From the NCBI GenBank assembly GCA_030434875.1, contig JAUISW010000001.1, forward strand, positions 3,920,001 through 3,984,000: a stretch of DNA of 64,000 nucleotides, in the 5' to 3' direction. A program made the position numbers and the translations under genes. This stretch comes from Lachnospiraceae bacterium C1.1 (lineage in GTDB: Bacteria > Bacillota > Clostridia > Lachnospirales > Lachnospiraceae). Each line of letters begins with the position of its first letter. The stretch's first letter is position 1. This document shows positions 55,701 to 64,000 of this stretch, piece after piece. The notes under the pieces were generated by a model. The model had not been told where the DNA came from and searched no databases. It worked only from the letters and a program-made list of their open reading frames with translations.

Positions 55701-57113
55701 TTGATAAAGGGAAAATATAAATATCTTTTCAAAAATATGGCTTTATTTACCATAAGCAGTCTGGTGTCAAAACTGCTTGTGTTTCTTCTTGTTCCCTTTT
55801 ATACATCTATTCTTACAGAGTCGGAGTACGGAATAGCTGATGTAATGCAGTCGACCTTACTTCTCGGAGTGCCGTTATTATCCATAAATGCCGGAGAAGC
55901 GGCACTTCGTTTTGGCTTGGATAAGGGAGCTGATCACGGAGAAATATTGAGGATAGGATTAAAGAGGGTATTTTTCTCGGATCTGTTGGCGCTTATCTTA
56001 TCAGGTGGATTTTTTGCTTTCAGACTGATAACGAAAAAGGGTCCGGAACCGGAATATATTGTACTTTTTTTCTTTCTTTTTCTATTTAACAGTTTTTACG
56101 AATATATGCTTCTTTATTGTCAGGGAACGGAAAAAGTCCAGATAATGATAATGGGAAGTGTTTCCTGTACATTCCTTGTCATCATATGCAATATTTTCTT
56201 TTTGCTCTTTCTGTCGCTTGGGCTTTACGGATATCTGTTTGCCCAGATGATCGCCTATACGGGTTCTGCAATGCTGATGTTTAGTATGGTTGGCGGAGAC
56301 GTTCAGATCAAAAAGATCATAAAAGACAGGAAGCTTGAGAGGAAAATGTTTGATTATGGCTCGGGAATGCTTCTTTATTCGACATCGAGCTGGATAAATA
56401 ATGCACTGGACCGTTATTATATATTGCTGATGCTTGGAAGCTCGGAAAACGGACTTTATGGCGCAGCCTACAAGATACCGGCAATACTTACTATATTTCA
56501 GAGGATTTTTGCACAGGCATGGCAGATGTCTGCAGCAAAGGAATATGATGAAAAAGACAGGGATAAATTCTTTTCAAATATGTTCAGGATATACAGCGCC
56601 ATAATGGTTCTCGGTGCTTCAGGAATAATTTTATTCCTAAAAATCCTGGCCAGGATAATGTTTCAAAAAAGTTTTTTTGAAGCATGGGTACTGGTGCCGC
56701 CGCTGCTTATCTCAGTAATATTCGGGGCACTTGAAGGTTTCATGGGTTCCATATGTCTTGCCTTTAAGGATGGCAAAAGTATAGGCAGGGCTACAGGACT
56801 CGGAGCTTTGGTAAATATAGTACTTAACTACTTTCTGATAATAGAATTCGCCGCAATGGGCGCTGCGATAGCAACACTTATTTCTTATTTTGTGATGTTC
56901 GCAGCAGCTTATATCATGGTGAAAAAATATGTTAAACTAGATGTTTCCATGGCAAAAAACTTTTTTGCCTATATATTGCTGATAGTTGAGTCACTGGCGG
57001 TAATAGTCAATATAAAGAACTATTATATTATAAATTCGATAATTTTGCTGATACTGCTATTGATATACATGAAGGAAATCGCTCAGTTCCTTACGGGATT
57101 AAAGAAATGCTGA
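55701..57113 (+). CDS. polysaccharide flippase (Wzx-type) 1
   Basis: The 470-aa protein has 12-14 hydrophobic segments. The N terminus (FKNMALFTISSLVSKLLVFL, then YTSILTESEYGIADV) matches the polysaccharide-transport MATE/MOP family. It should move lipid-linked repeat units across the membrane. The only sensible start is a TTG at 55701 after a GAGGAG site. A second flippase is encoded at 61956. Confidence 0.88.
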   Translation: MIKGKYKYLFKNMALFTISSLVSKLLVFLLVPFYTSILTESEYGIADVMQSTLLLGVPLLSINAGEAALRFGLDKGADHGEILRIGLKRVFFSDLLALILSGGFFAFRLITKKGPEPEYIVLFFFLFLFNSFYEYMLLYCQGTEKVQIMIMGSVSCTFLVIICNIFFLLFLSLGLYGYLFAQMIAYTGSAMLMFSMVGGDVQIKKIIKDRKLERKMFDYGSGMLLYSTSSWINNALDRYYILLMLGSSENGLYGAAYKIPAILTIFQRIFAQAWQMSAAKEYDEKDRDKFFSNMFRIYSAIMVLGASGIILFLKILARIMFQKSFFEAWVLVPPLLISVIFGALEGFMGSICLAFKDGKSIGRATGLGALVNIVLNYFLIIEFAAMGAAIATLISYFVMFAAAYIMVKKYVKLDVSMAKNFFAYILLIVESLAVIVNIKNYYIINSIILLILLLIYMKEIAQFLTGLKKC

Positions 57114-57129
57114 TGGGGAAAGTTGGATA

Positions 57130-58242
57130 ATGCAGACGTCTTTTTTGGATAAATTAAAAAAGAACAGTGGATGGCTATATACGGCGCTTTATATATGGCT
57201 GATATTCTCGTCGTTTATAAAGCAGGACTTTTATGAAATGACGGGCAAATACGCAACGCTGATAACTTTTCTTCTGCTTGCACTGCTCGCCTTTATAAAT
57301 ATTGATCTGAAGAAGGCTGAAAAGTCTGAGAAATTGGAAATCCTTTTGTTTTTCATTACGGCAGTCGTAACGGCAGCGAATCTTCTGATCATAAAATCCG
57401 GAAAAGGAGCGTTTTTTGTGCCGGTAGATATGGCACTTATGCTCTTGCTGCTGCCAAAGCTTGAAATGACTGATCTCATGAGAAGAGTTACGGCAGGATC
57501 GGCATCTCTTTTGATGATATGGTGGTATGCTTATATTCATTGGGAATACGGCTTCAATATGGCAGGCCTTCTCTATATCATAATCTTCATGACAGGAGAG
57601 ATCTTTGCCGAATATATGAAAAATGACTATGATCTTGAATATATGGGCTATGTCCAGACAGGGCTTTTTTTCACAACCCTTCTTCTGACCATATGCTATC
57701 ATGCACGCTCGGCAGCGGTATGTGTTATAATATACGCACTTATATGGAAATTACTGCCTTTTTTATCTGAGAGAAAGCTTTTATACAGGTTTTTAATAGC
57801 TGCCGCGACCGTTGGAAGCATTATTTTTACAGTATTTTATATGCTTTTAGGAAAGCTTGGAATAAATGTCACGATCCTTTATAAGGATATACTTTCCGGT
57901 CGGCAGGATATATGGGCAGAGCTCTGGGAAGCTTTTTTCAAAAGCCCGCTCACAGGTATCGGTTCATCTTATGAGCTTAAGAGTTTTTTCATTTTTGAAG
58001 TTCACAATGGACTTTTTGATATTCTGACGGTACATGGAGTGGTAGTTTTCGCCCTTGTACTTTTTCTTCTGGTCAGGAGGCTTAATGAAACGGCAGATAC
58101 TCCTTTTAGTTACAGACCTGACTGCAGACTGGCTATAGCAGGAGTATTTACACTGCTTTTTGCATCATTTTTTGAGAACGGTTTTATAGTACCGCCGTAT
58201 AATATTGTATTTATGACTCTTTTGTTACTGGGAAGAGAGTAA
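57130..58242 (+). CDS. O-antigen polymerase/ligase-like membrane protein 2
   Basis: The 370-aa protein resembles the polymerase at 54492, with about ten helices and a parallel loop (ARSAAVCVI, LSGRQDIWAELWEAFFKS, LTGIGSSYELKSF, then VHNGLFDILTVHGV). The order of the shared motifs is the same, so the two genes are likely paralogs. It follows the flippase by 16 bp. Confidence 0.82.
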   Translation: MQTSFLDKLKKNSGWLYTALYIWLIFSSFIKQDFYEMTGKYATLITFLLLALLAFINIDLKKAEKSEKLEILLFFITAVVTAANLLIIKSGKGAFFVPVDMALMLLLLPKLEMTDLMRRVTAGSASLLMIWWYAYIHWEYGFNMAGLLYIIIFMTGEIFAEYMKNDYDLEYMGYVQTGLFFTTLLLTICYHARSAAVCVIIYALIWKLLPFLSERKLLYRFLIAAATVGSIIFTVFYMLLGKLGINVTILYKDILSGRQDIWAELWEAFFKSPLTGIGSSYELKSFFIFEVHNGLFDILTVHGVVVFALVLFLLVRRLNETADTPFSYRPDCRLAIAGVFTLLFASFFENGFIVPPYNIVFMTLLLLGRE

Positions 58243-58285
58243 AGCTTTTATTATGAATTTTCAGCAGAATGGGGATAAGGAAAAG

Positions 58286-59251
58286 ATGCAGGCAAAAATA
58301 TCTTTAATATCCATAATTTATAATGTGGCACCCTATCTTGACGACTGCATAAAAAGTCTTGTGAGACAGACCTATGAAAATCTGGAGATAATCCTCGTGG
58401 TCGGAGAAAAAGGTGACGGAAAAGATGATAACTGTCTTGAGATAGCTGAAAGCTATGCTGTGAAGGACGATAGAATAAAGATAGTAAGATGTCAGGCTAT
58501 GGGTACAGGTGATGCCAGAAACAAGGGCCTGGAGGCTGCAAGCGGTGATTATATAGCCTTTGTTGACGGTGACGATTATGTAGAGGAAAAATTTATTGAA
58601 AAGCTCTACGAGAATCTGAATTTCCATGCGGCAGACATAGCAGTATGCGGAAAATACAGTGAATATCCGGGAAGAACCGTGGCAGATGAGCGTCATGCGG
58701 TGAGGGATTTAAGCGGTGAAGCGGCCTGCAGGATGATTCTTGAAAAAAACGGATTCTTTTTTCATTGCTGGGACAAGCTTTTTAAGGCTGAGTTATTTAA
58801 AGGACTGGAATTTCCAACTATCGGTCAGTTAGAGGATCGTTATACAGTAGGAAAGATACTGACAATTGCTGAATCGGTGGTCTATGATACGACGCCCCTT
58901 TATCATTACAGAGTGAGAGAGGACAGTATATCCAAAACAGCTGTTGACTCTGAGATGAATACGAAGGCAGATGAAATTTTTTGCGATATGGTGATCAAAC
59001 GCTATCCTTCATTAAAGGGATTGTGTGAGGAATTTTTAATATATGACCATATAACCTGCATTCAGAACATGTTGCTCGAAGGGATTTACAGCAAAGAAAA
59101 GGCGGAGTCTCACAGGGATTATGTTAAAGTTCATGCAGGAGAAGTATTAAAAAAGGACGGACTTGACCGTAATACGAGGATAAAGATATATTTAACCATT
59201 TACTGTCCGGGACTTTTAAGGCTTGTTACAAGGAAAAAGAGCCAGTCTTAG
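58286..59251 (+). CDS. family 2 glycosyltransferase
   Basis: The protein has 321 aa from the ATG at 58286. It starts KISLISIIYNVAPYLDDCIKS and has the DXD segment FVDGDDYVEEKF near residue 95, and a WDKLFKAELF segment near 168. A start at 58253 would add 11 polar residues; the AAGGAAAAG before 58286 favours the shorter form. It ends before the capsule-synthesis protein. Confidence 0.88.
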   Translation: MQAKISLISIIYNVAPYLDDCIKSLVRQTYENLEIILVVGEKGDGKDDNCLEIAESYAVKDDRIKIVRCQAMGTGDARNKGLEAASGDYIAFVDGDDYVEEKFIEKLYENLNFHAADIAVCGKYSEYPGRTVADERHAVRDLSGEAACRMILEKNGFFFHCWDKLFKAELFKGLEFPTIGQLEDRYTVGKILTIAESVVYDTTPLYHYRVREDSISKTAVDSEMNTKADEIFCDMVIKRYPSLKGLCEEFLIYDHITCIQNMLLEGIYSKEKAESHRDYVKVHAGEVLKKDGLDRNTRIKIYLTIYCPGLLRLVTRKKSQS

Positions 59252-59284
59252 CCCCCCGAAAATATTTTATACAGGAATAAGGAA

Positions 59285-60892
59285 ATGAGATCAGAAATTT
59301 TTAAGAAGAAGAGAATACTTTTTGTATGCAGAGAGACCTATTCAAAGCCTTTATGGTTTCTCGCAAGGGACTTAAAAGAAGAAAATGAAGTCGCTGCATT
59401 TTATATAATGTCCTCGGAGAGTAAATTCAATAAGTGCTATTACAATGAGCATACCATCTATGAATTCAGAGAAAATCTGCCGGACGTTAAGCTTTATGAC
59501 GTAGCAGACATCTGTGATAAATTTGTAGAGGGCTTTGAAAAGTCGGATTCACCGGCAGACCTGGAATTCCTTACAAAAATCGAGGAAGAATACAGTCATT
59601 TTAAGACCCTTAATCTGCAGCTCATGAGTTCACAGGAAAATACGAGACATTATCACTGGAGAGACTACTGGTCGCTTACAACTGATGAGGAAAACAATTA
59701 CTGGCTCGAGCTCAATTATAAAAAGATATTTGAAATTTTAGATGATTTTAAGCCGGATGTCATATTAGATCTCGATAATGCCGAGCTTCAGAGAACGATA
59801 CTCTGTGAAGTGGCATATAAAAGAAATATACCCTATATGACCGTGGAATACGGTAAATATGGATATTATAAATATCCAAGCTTTCAGAATTCCTATGGGA
59901 TAGATCCTTATTTTAAGAATATTTACGAGGAAAAAATGAAGCTTGACGATTCAGCGCTTCAGGAATCGATCGACTATATCAATGATTTCAGATCCAAGTC
60001 CGATATAATGAACCCGGAATTTGCAGGCTCTGTGACAGCCCAGTATGAGAGAGATTCGATCATATGGATATTAAGAGTCATGCGCGGTAAGTGGAATTAT
60101 TTCTGGAATCAGGATATGACTGCAGGAAACCTTAAATTCAAGAAAAAGAGCAGGATGCTCTATGCGCCGTCCAAGCCCTACCTTAAGCATTATTGGGATA
60201 CGATGATGAGAAAAAGAAAATTTCTCGTTCCCGATAATGGATATTTCGAGCCGCCGGTGGAGGGCGAGACTTACGTATACATGCCGCTCCATCTGATTCC
60301 GGAGTCCAGCGTGTTTGTAAAGGCATCATTTTATGTGGATGAGCTCAATCTTATCGAGCAGATATCCAAGGCCCTGCCCGTAGGCTGGAAACTCTATGTA
60401 AAAGAGCATCAGGCGATGCTCGGAGAAAGAGATCCGGAGTTTTATAAGAGGGCAGCGGAAATTGCAAATGTAAGGGTTGTTCAGGTAAATCATTATCAAG
60501 ATCCGAAGCCCTGGATCGTGAAGGCAAAGGGAGTCATTACTATCACCGGAACAGCAGCCTATGAAGCCGCTTTGATGGGTAAGAAATCAATTGTTTTCGG
60601 CGATGTTCCATTTTCACTTATAGACGGTATCACAAGGGTTCGCTCTTTCGAGGATCTTGGCGCCGCTATCAGGGATTTCGGTCCGATAGACAATATTCAT
60701 TCGGCTGCATCCTATATCGAAGCTGTAAAGGAAGCAGGCTGCGAAATGAGGATATTTGAGTTGATGGACGGAGCAGAAGAGATATTCGCAGGACGCAAAA
60801 AAGAAGATGCAGAATTTGATAATATGCTCGAAGAACTGTTGAAATTCTATGAGAAGGGTTATAAAAACTGGTTAGGGGGTAAAGTAAGATGA
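59285..60892 (+). CDS. capsule polysaccharide synthesis protein (KpsC/KpsS-like)
   Basis: The 535-aa protein has a C-terminal region similar to Capsule_synth proteins: YVKEHQAMLGERDPEFYKR near residue 365 and ITGTAAYEAALMGKKSIVFGD near 420. In Gram-negatives these transfer Kdo; in this setting the role is unknown and may concern a nonulosonic acid. The N-terminal half has Tyr-rich segments (KYGKYGYYKYPSFQNSYG) and is less clear. It overlaps neuB by four bases (ATGA), so it works with that gene. Confidence 0.78.
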   Translation: MRSEIFKKKRILFVCRETYSKPLWFLARDLKEENEVAAFYIMSSESKFNKCYYNEHTIYEFRENLPDVKLYDVADICDKFVEGFEKSDSPADLEFLTKIEEEYSHFKTLNLQLMSSQENTRHYHWRDYWSLTTDEENNYWLELNYKKIFEILDDFKPDVILDLDNAELQRTILCEVAYKRNIPYMTVEYGKYGYYKYPSFQNSYGIDPYFKNIYEEKMKLDDSALQESIDYINDFRSKSDIMNPEFAGSVTAQYERDSIIWILRVMRGKWNYFWNQDMTAGNLKFKKKSRMLYAPSKPYLKHYWDTMMRKRKFLVPDNGYFEPPVEGETYVYMPLHLIPESSVFVKASFYVDELNLIEQISKALPVGWKLYVKEHQAMLGERDPEFYKRAAEIANVRVVQVNHYQDPKPWIVKAKGVITITGTAAYEAALMGKKSIVFGDVPFSLIDGITRVRSFEDLGAAIRDFGPIDNIHSAASYIEAVKEAGCEMRIFELMDGAEEIFAGRKKEDAEFDNMLEELLKFYEKGYKNWLGGKVR

Positions 60893-61959
60893 TCAATAAT
60901 ATCATGAGCAGGCTTGAAGCCGGAAAATTCGTACTTATAGCAGAGATAGGCGTTAATTATTATGATATAGCGAGGGAGAGGGGCATTTCCAACATGGAAG
61001 CTGCCAAGCTTATGATAAAGGAAGCTAAAAAGGTCGGCATACATGCAGTAAAATTCCAGACCTATAAGGCTGGAACCCTAGCAGCAAAGGCTTCCCCGTC
61101 CTATTGGGACAGAAGAGAAGAGCCCACAGCTTCACAGTATGAGCTTTTTCAGAAGTTTGATTCCTTTGGAGAAAAAGAGTATGCAGAGCTTGCTGAATAT
61201 TCTGAGAGCATTGGAATAGAATTTTTATCAACGGCATTTGATTTCGAATCAGCTGATTATCTCGATAAGATGATGAATGTTTATAAAATTTCATCATCAG
61301 ATCTCTCAAATCTGCCGTTTATCGAGTATCAGGCAAAGAAGAACAAGCCTATCCTTCTTTCAATCGGTGCTTCAAACGAGGACGAGATAAGAGCTGCTCT
61401 TGAGGTTATAAAAAAGAATAATGATAAAAAGCCGGCACTGCTCCATTGCGTGCTGGAATATCCTACACCTTTAGAGGATGCTAATCTCTTAAAGATAGAG
61501 ACACTTAAAAAGACCTTCCCGGACTGCTATATAGGCTACTCAGACCATACAAAGCCCACAGAGGAGTGTGATGTGGCAAAGACCGCCTATAATCTTGGTG
61601 CTCAGGTCATCGAAAAGCATTTTACTCTCGATAAGACCCTCAAGGGAAATGATCATTATCATGCCATGGATCCCGGGGATGCAATGGAGATCCTTCAGTC
61701 GATAAAGAGGATCGAAATGCTCAGAGGAAAGGGAGAACTTAAGGCATTAGAGACCGAGAGCGCGGCAAGGGCAAACGCAAGACGATCGATCGTTGCAGCT
61801 GCTGACATCGCAAAGGGAACTGTCATTACAAAAGAAATGCTCACCTTTAAGCGACCGGGCGTAGGTATCTCACCTTCAGAGATCGATAGTGTCATAGGAA
61901 AAACGGCATTAGTCGACATTAAAGATGACACCATAATCGAGAGGGAGATGTTCTCTTGA
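60889..61959 (+). CDS. neuB: N-acetylneuraminate (nonulosonic acid) synthase
   Basis: The 356-aa protein has the NeuB TIM-barrel (AEIGVNYYD, then AVKFQTYKAG near residue 55, EFLSTAFD near 108, and YSDHTKPTEECDVA near 215 with EKHFTLDK). A C-terminal SAF domain follows (RRSIVAAADIAKGTVI, then FKRPGVGISPSE). It condenses PEP with an N-acetyl amino sugar. Whether sialic, legionaminic or pseudaminic acid is produced cannot be told here. It is translationally coupled to both neighbours. Confidence 0.9.
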   Translation: MINNIMSRLEAGKFVLIAEIGVNYYDIARERGISNMEAAKLMIKEAKKVGIHAVKFQTYKAGTLAAKASPSYWDRREEPTASQYELFQKFDSFGEKEYAELAEYSESIGIEFLSTAFDFESADYLDKMMNVYKISSSDLSNLPFIEYQAKKNKPILLSIGASNEDEIRAALEVIKKNNDKKPALLHCVLEYPTPLEDANLLKIETLKKTFPDCYIGYSDHTKPTEECDVAKTAYNLGAQVIEKHFTLDKTLKGNDHYHAMDPGDAMEILQSIKRIEMLRGKGELKALETESAARANARRSIVAAADIAKGTVITKEMLTFKRPGVGISPSEIDSVIGKTALVDIKDDTIIEREMFS

Positions 61960-63377
61960 GTTCTGATAACAATGGCAAAAAGGCTGTAAAATCCGGTTTC
62001 TGGTATGTAATATCAAACGTGCTAATCAGGGCTGTGGGTATCCTTACCGCACCGATCTACACAAGACTCTTAACAACAGCAGAAACCGGATATGCCAATA
62101 ATTTTAATAATTATGTCAGTATCCTAAGTGTAATAGCCGGCCTCTGTCTCATATATTCAGTCGGCAGAGCCAAACTTGATTTTGCGGATCATTTTGACGA
62201 GTATTTATCATCTATACAGTCACTTTCAGGAGCTTTCGGAATCCTTGTCATGGCAGCGGTGTTTATATTCTGTCCGGCAGAGGGAATGCTTCAGTTTGAA
62301 AGGACTGTGGTATTGATACTTTTTGCTTATCTGGCTCTTTATCCGTCGATAGACTATATGCAGTATAAATACCGTTTTGAGTACAGATATAAGGAAAATA
62401 TCGCGATCTCAGTGATAATTACCGTATCCACTGTGATCCTGACACTTATAATGCTCTTTGCAATGCCGGATAACAGAGGATTTGCGAAGATACTCGGTAC
62501 GGTAATTCCGGGTGGACTTGCGGCTTTATGGTGTTATATCAACATAATCCGCAAGGGAAAGACCTTTTACAATAAAGAATACTGGCTCTATGCATTGAGA
62601 ATATCGCTTCCGATGATACCGCACGGTCTTGCTATGCTCCTTCTTGCAAGGATAGATACCTCGATGATAGCAAATATCTGCAACTATTCAGATGTAGGTC
62701 TGTATACATCAGGCTACACAATAGGAAGTCTGCTGATGTTTGTCACAAATGCAGTGGGAAATGCCTGGCTTCCCTGGTTTAATGAAAGGCTTTATGAGAA
62801 CGATTATAAGTCGATCAGGGATAAAAACCGCTATATGATGGCCGCAGGCTGTGCTATAACGCTTGTATTTATCGCAGCTGCGCCCGAGGCTGTAAAGATA
62901 CTCTATGCACCGGCTTATCATGAAGCGATGTATGTAGTTCCGCCGGTGGCACTGGGAACTTTATGCCAGTATTTTTACACAAACTATGTAAATGTTGAGC
63001 TTTTTTATAAAAAAACATCATTGATCGCTGTAAATTCATGTATTGCTGCAGTTGCCGACATAGGACTGAATGCCTATTTCATACCGAGATACGGCTATAT
63101 TGCGGCAGCATACACAACACTGGCAGGATATTTTATCCTGATGATACTCCATTTCCTGTCTACGCGCTTTATCCTGAAAATTAAGCTTTACAGTGATTTT
63201 TTGTACTTTATCCTTTTGCTCGCAACATCGGCAGCCGGTATAGGATGTCTCATGCTTTATGACCACTGGATCATAAGATATGCGGCAGGATTAATAATAT
63301 TAGGAATTTTGGCATATTGGCAAAATGATGTTATAATGGCAATGGTGTTTAAAATCAAGAACAGAAAAAAGAGCTGA
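61956..63377 (+). CDS. polysaccharide flippase (Wzx-type) 2
   Basis: The 473-aa protein has 12-14 hydrophobic segments with FWYVISNVLIRAVGIL, TAPIYTRLLTTAETGYAN and an RISLPMIPHGLAMLLLARID stretch near residue 210, typical of MOP-family glycan exporters. The TTG start at 61956 overlaps the neuB stop (TTGA), with GAGAGGGAG ahead. It is the second flippase of the locus. Confidence 0.88.
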   Translation: MSSDNNGKKAVKSGFWYVISNVLIRAVGILTAPIYTRLLTTAETGYANNFNNYVSILSVIAGLCLIYSVGRAKLDFADHFDEYLSSIQSLSGAFGILVMAAVFIFCPAEGMLQFERTVVLILFAYLALYPSIDYMQYKYRFEYRYKENIAISVIITVSTVILTLIMLFAMPDNRGFAKILGTVIPGGLAALWCYINIIRKGKTFYNKEYWLYALRISLPMIPHGLAMLLLARIDTSMIANICNYSDVGLYTSGYTIGSLLMFVTNAVGNAWLPWFNERLYENDYKSIRDKNRYMMAAGCAITLVFIAAAPEAVKILYAPAYHEAMYVVPPVALGTLCQYFYTNYVNVELFYKKTSLIAVNSCIAAVADIGLNAYFIPRYGYIAAAYTTLAGYFILMILHFLSTRFILKIKLYSDFLYFILLLATSAAGIGCLMLYDHWIIRYAAGLIILGILAYWQNDVIMAMVFKIKNRKKS

Positions 63378-63406
63378 ATCGGAGGATTCGGCTATGTAGG
63401 AAGAGA

Positions 63407-64000
63407 ATGAATATTTTAGTAGTTATCCCGGCGCGCGGAGGTTCAAAGAGAATACCCCGGAAGAATGTGCGCCTTATGTGTGGAAAGCCGCTCATACTCT
63501 ACTCTGTAGAGCATGCAATGGCTCTTTCAAAGAAATACGATGCAGATGTTGCAGTTTCAACAGATGATGAAGAGCTTGCAGCGATAATAGAGGACAGCGG
63601 CGCAGAGCTTATAGAGCGAGGCGAGGAGCTTTCGGCGGATTCGGTAACTTTAGATCCCGTTATCTACGATGCAGTTGTCAAAATGGAAGAGAGAAAGTCT
63701 AAGAGTTATGACTGTGTCATAACAATGCAGGCAACGAGCCCGACCTTAAAAACAGAAACTCTTTTGGGCGCTCTCGAATATTTTGAGAAGGGTGATTACG
63801 ATACAGTTATCAGCGTTGTAAATAAACCGCACCTTTCATGGACAAAGAAGGACGGAGCGATAGTCAAGAACTACGATAAACGTCTTAATTCACAGGAGCT
63901 TCCGGCAAATTATTTAGAGACCGGAGCTTTTGTCATGTCAAAACGTGCTGTTGTTAAGAAGGATTCGAGGATCGGAGCTAAGATCTCCGTCTATGAAACT
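63407..64000 (+). CDS. neuA: CMP-nonulosonate cytidylyltransferase, 5' part
   Basis: The gene runs off the window; 198 codons are visible. The N terminus LVVIPARGGSKRIPRKNVR is the CMP-sialate synthetase CTP-binding loop. STDDEELA near residue 45 and TMQATSPTLKTETL near 107 fit the family. It activates the NeuB product with CTP for transfer to glycan. The ATG follows GGAAGAGA. A small GAATC/GATTC hairpin precedes it. Confidence 0.92.
   Translation, partial: MNILVVIPARGGSKRIPRKNVRLMCGKPLILYSVEHAMALSKKYDADVAVSTDDEELAAIIEDSGAELIERGEELSADSVTLDPVIYDAVVKMEERKSKSYDCVITMQATSPTLKTETLLGALEYFEKGDYDTVISVVNKPHLSWTKKDGAIVKNYDKRLNSQELPANYLETGAFVMSKRAVVKKDSRIGAKISVYET

Overview
The window looks like chromosome of a motile Clostridia, most likely a Lachnospiraceae (Butyrivibrio/Pseudobutyrivibrio-like). 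The reasons are moderate GC, strong AGGAGG ribosome sites, T-box and SAM-I leaders, a Gram-positive mbl-flhO-flhP block, cdaA-cdaR-glmM, and Thr/Ser/Glu-rich secreted proteins. No rRNA, tRNA, CRISPR array, phage or complete transposase gene was seen. The genus is inference.

Layout. 1-600: the 5' end of a minus-strand ATPase-like gene behind AT-rich direct repeats, then a promoter and T-box leader. 607-8969: ileS (type-2-like IleRS), glgP, and an aconitase-family hydratase. 9039-15750: an acidic lipoprotein, a small (p)ppGpp synthetase, murA, an HD-GYP phosphodiesterase and SAM-riboswitch-controlled metK. 15809-23281: a hypothetical protein, a LicD-type transferase, a DctQMP TRAP transporter, and a membrane diguanylate cyclase overlapping a sugar-binding lipoprotein gene. 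23471-33999: uvrB, a YdjM-like membrane protein, two paralogous secreted proteins, a GT2 and uvrA. 34211-47195: mbl, two flagellar rod/hook proteins, a FlgJ-like rod protein, recD2, comF, yvyF-like, two unknown membrane proteins, cdaA-cdaR-glmM, an HPr-like protein and rmlD. 47217-64000: a long polysaccharide locus with a polyprenyl-P sugar transferase, five GT2/GT4 enzymes, two polymerase-like and two flippase genes, a capsule-synthesis protein, and neuB/neuA for a nonulosonic acid.

The most notable non-genic signal is a family of five ~146-251 bp miniature inverted-repeat elements (6346, 9987, 14104, 20243, 30039). Every one is flanked by a perfect 8-bp direct repeat (AGATATTT, TATGCAGT, TTTGTTTT, TTGTTTTC, TCATAGAG). 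They fall into two subfamilies with diverged sequence but the same hairpin architecture. An internal GTTACTG can compete with the left terminus for the right terminus. One copy has grown two extra palindromes, one in each internal hairpin tip. Two copies sit exactly between a gene's stop codon and its terminator. Other palindromes lie at 23293-23356 and 26183-26397.

Functionally the window links cell-envelope construction (murA, mbl, glmM, cda operon, LicD, polysaccharide locus) with nucleotide second messengers: (p)ppGpp synthesis, c-di-GMP synthesis and breakdown, and c-di-AMP synthesis. All product names come from motif reading and recall; no database search was run.
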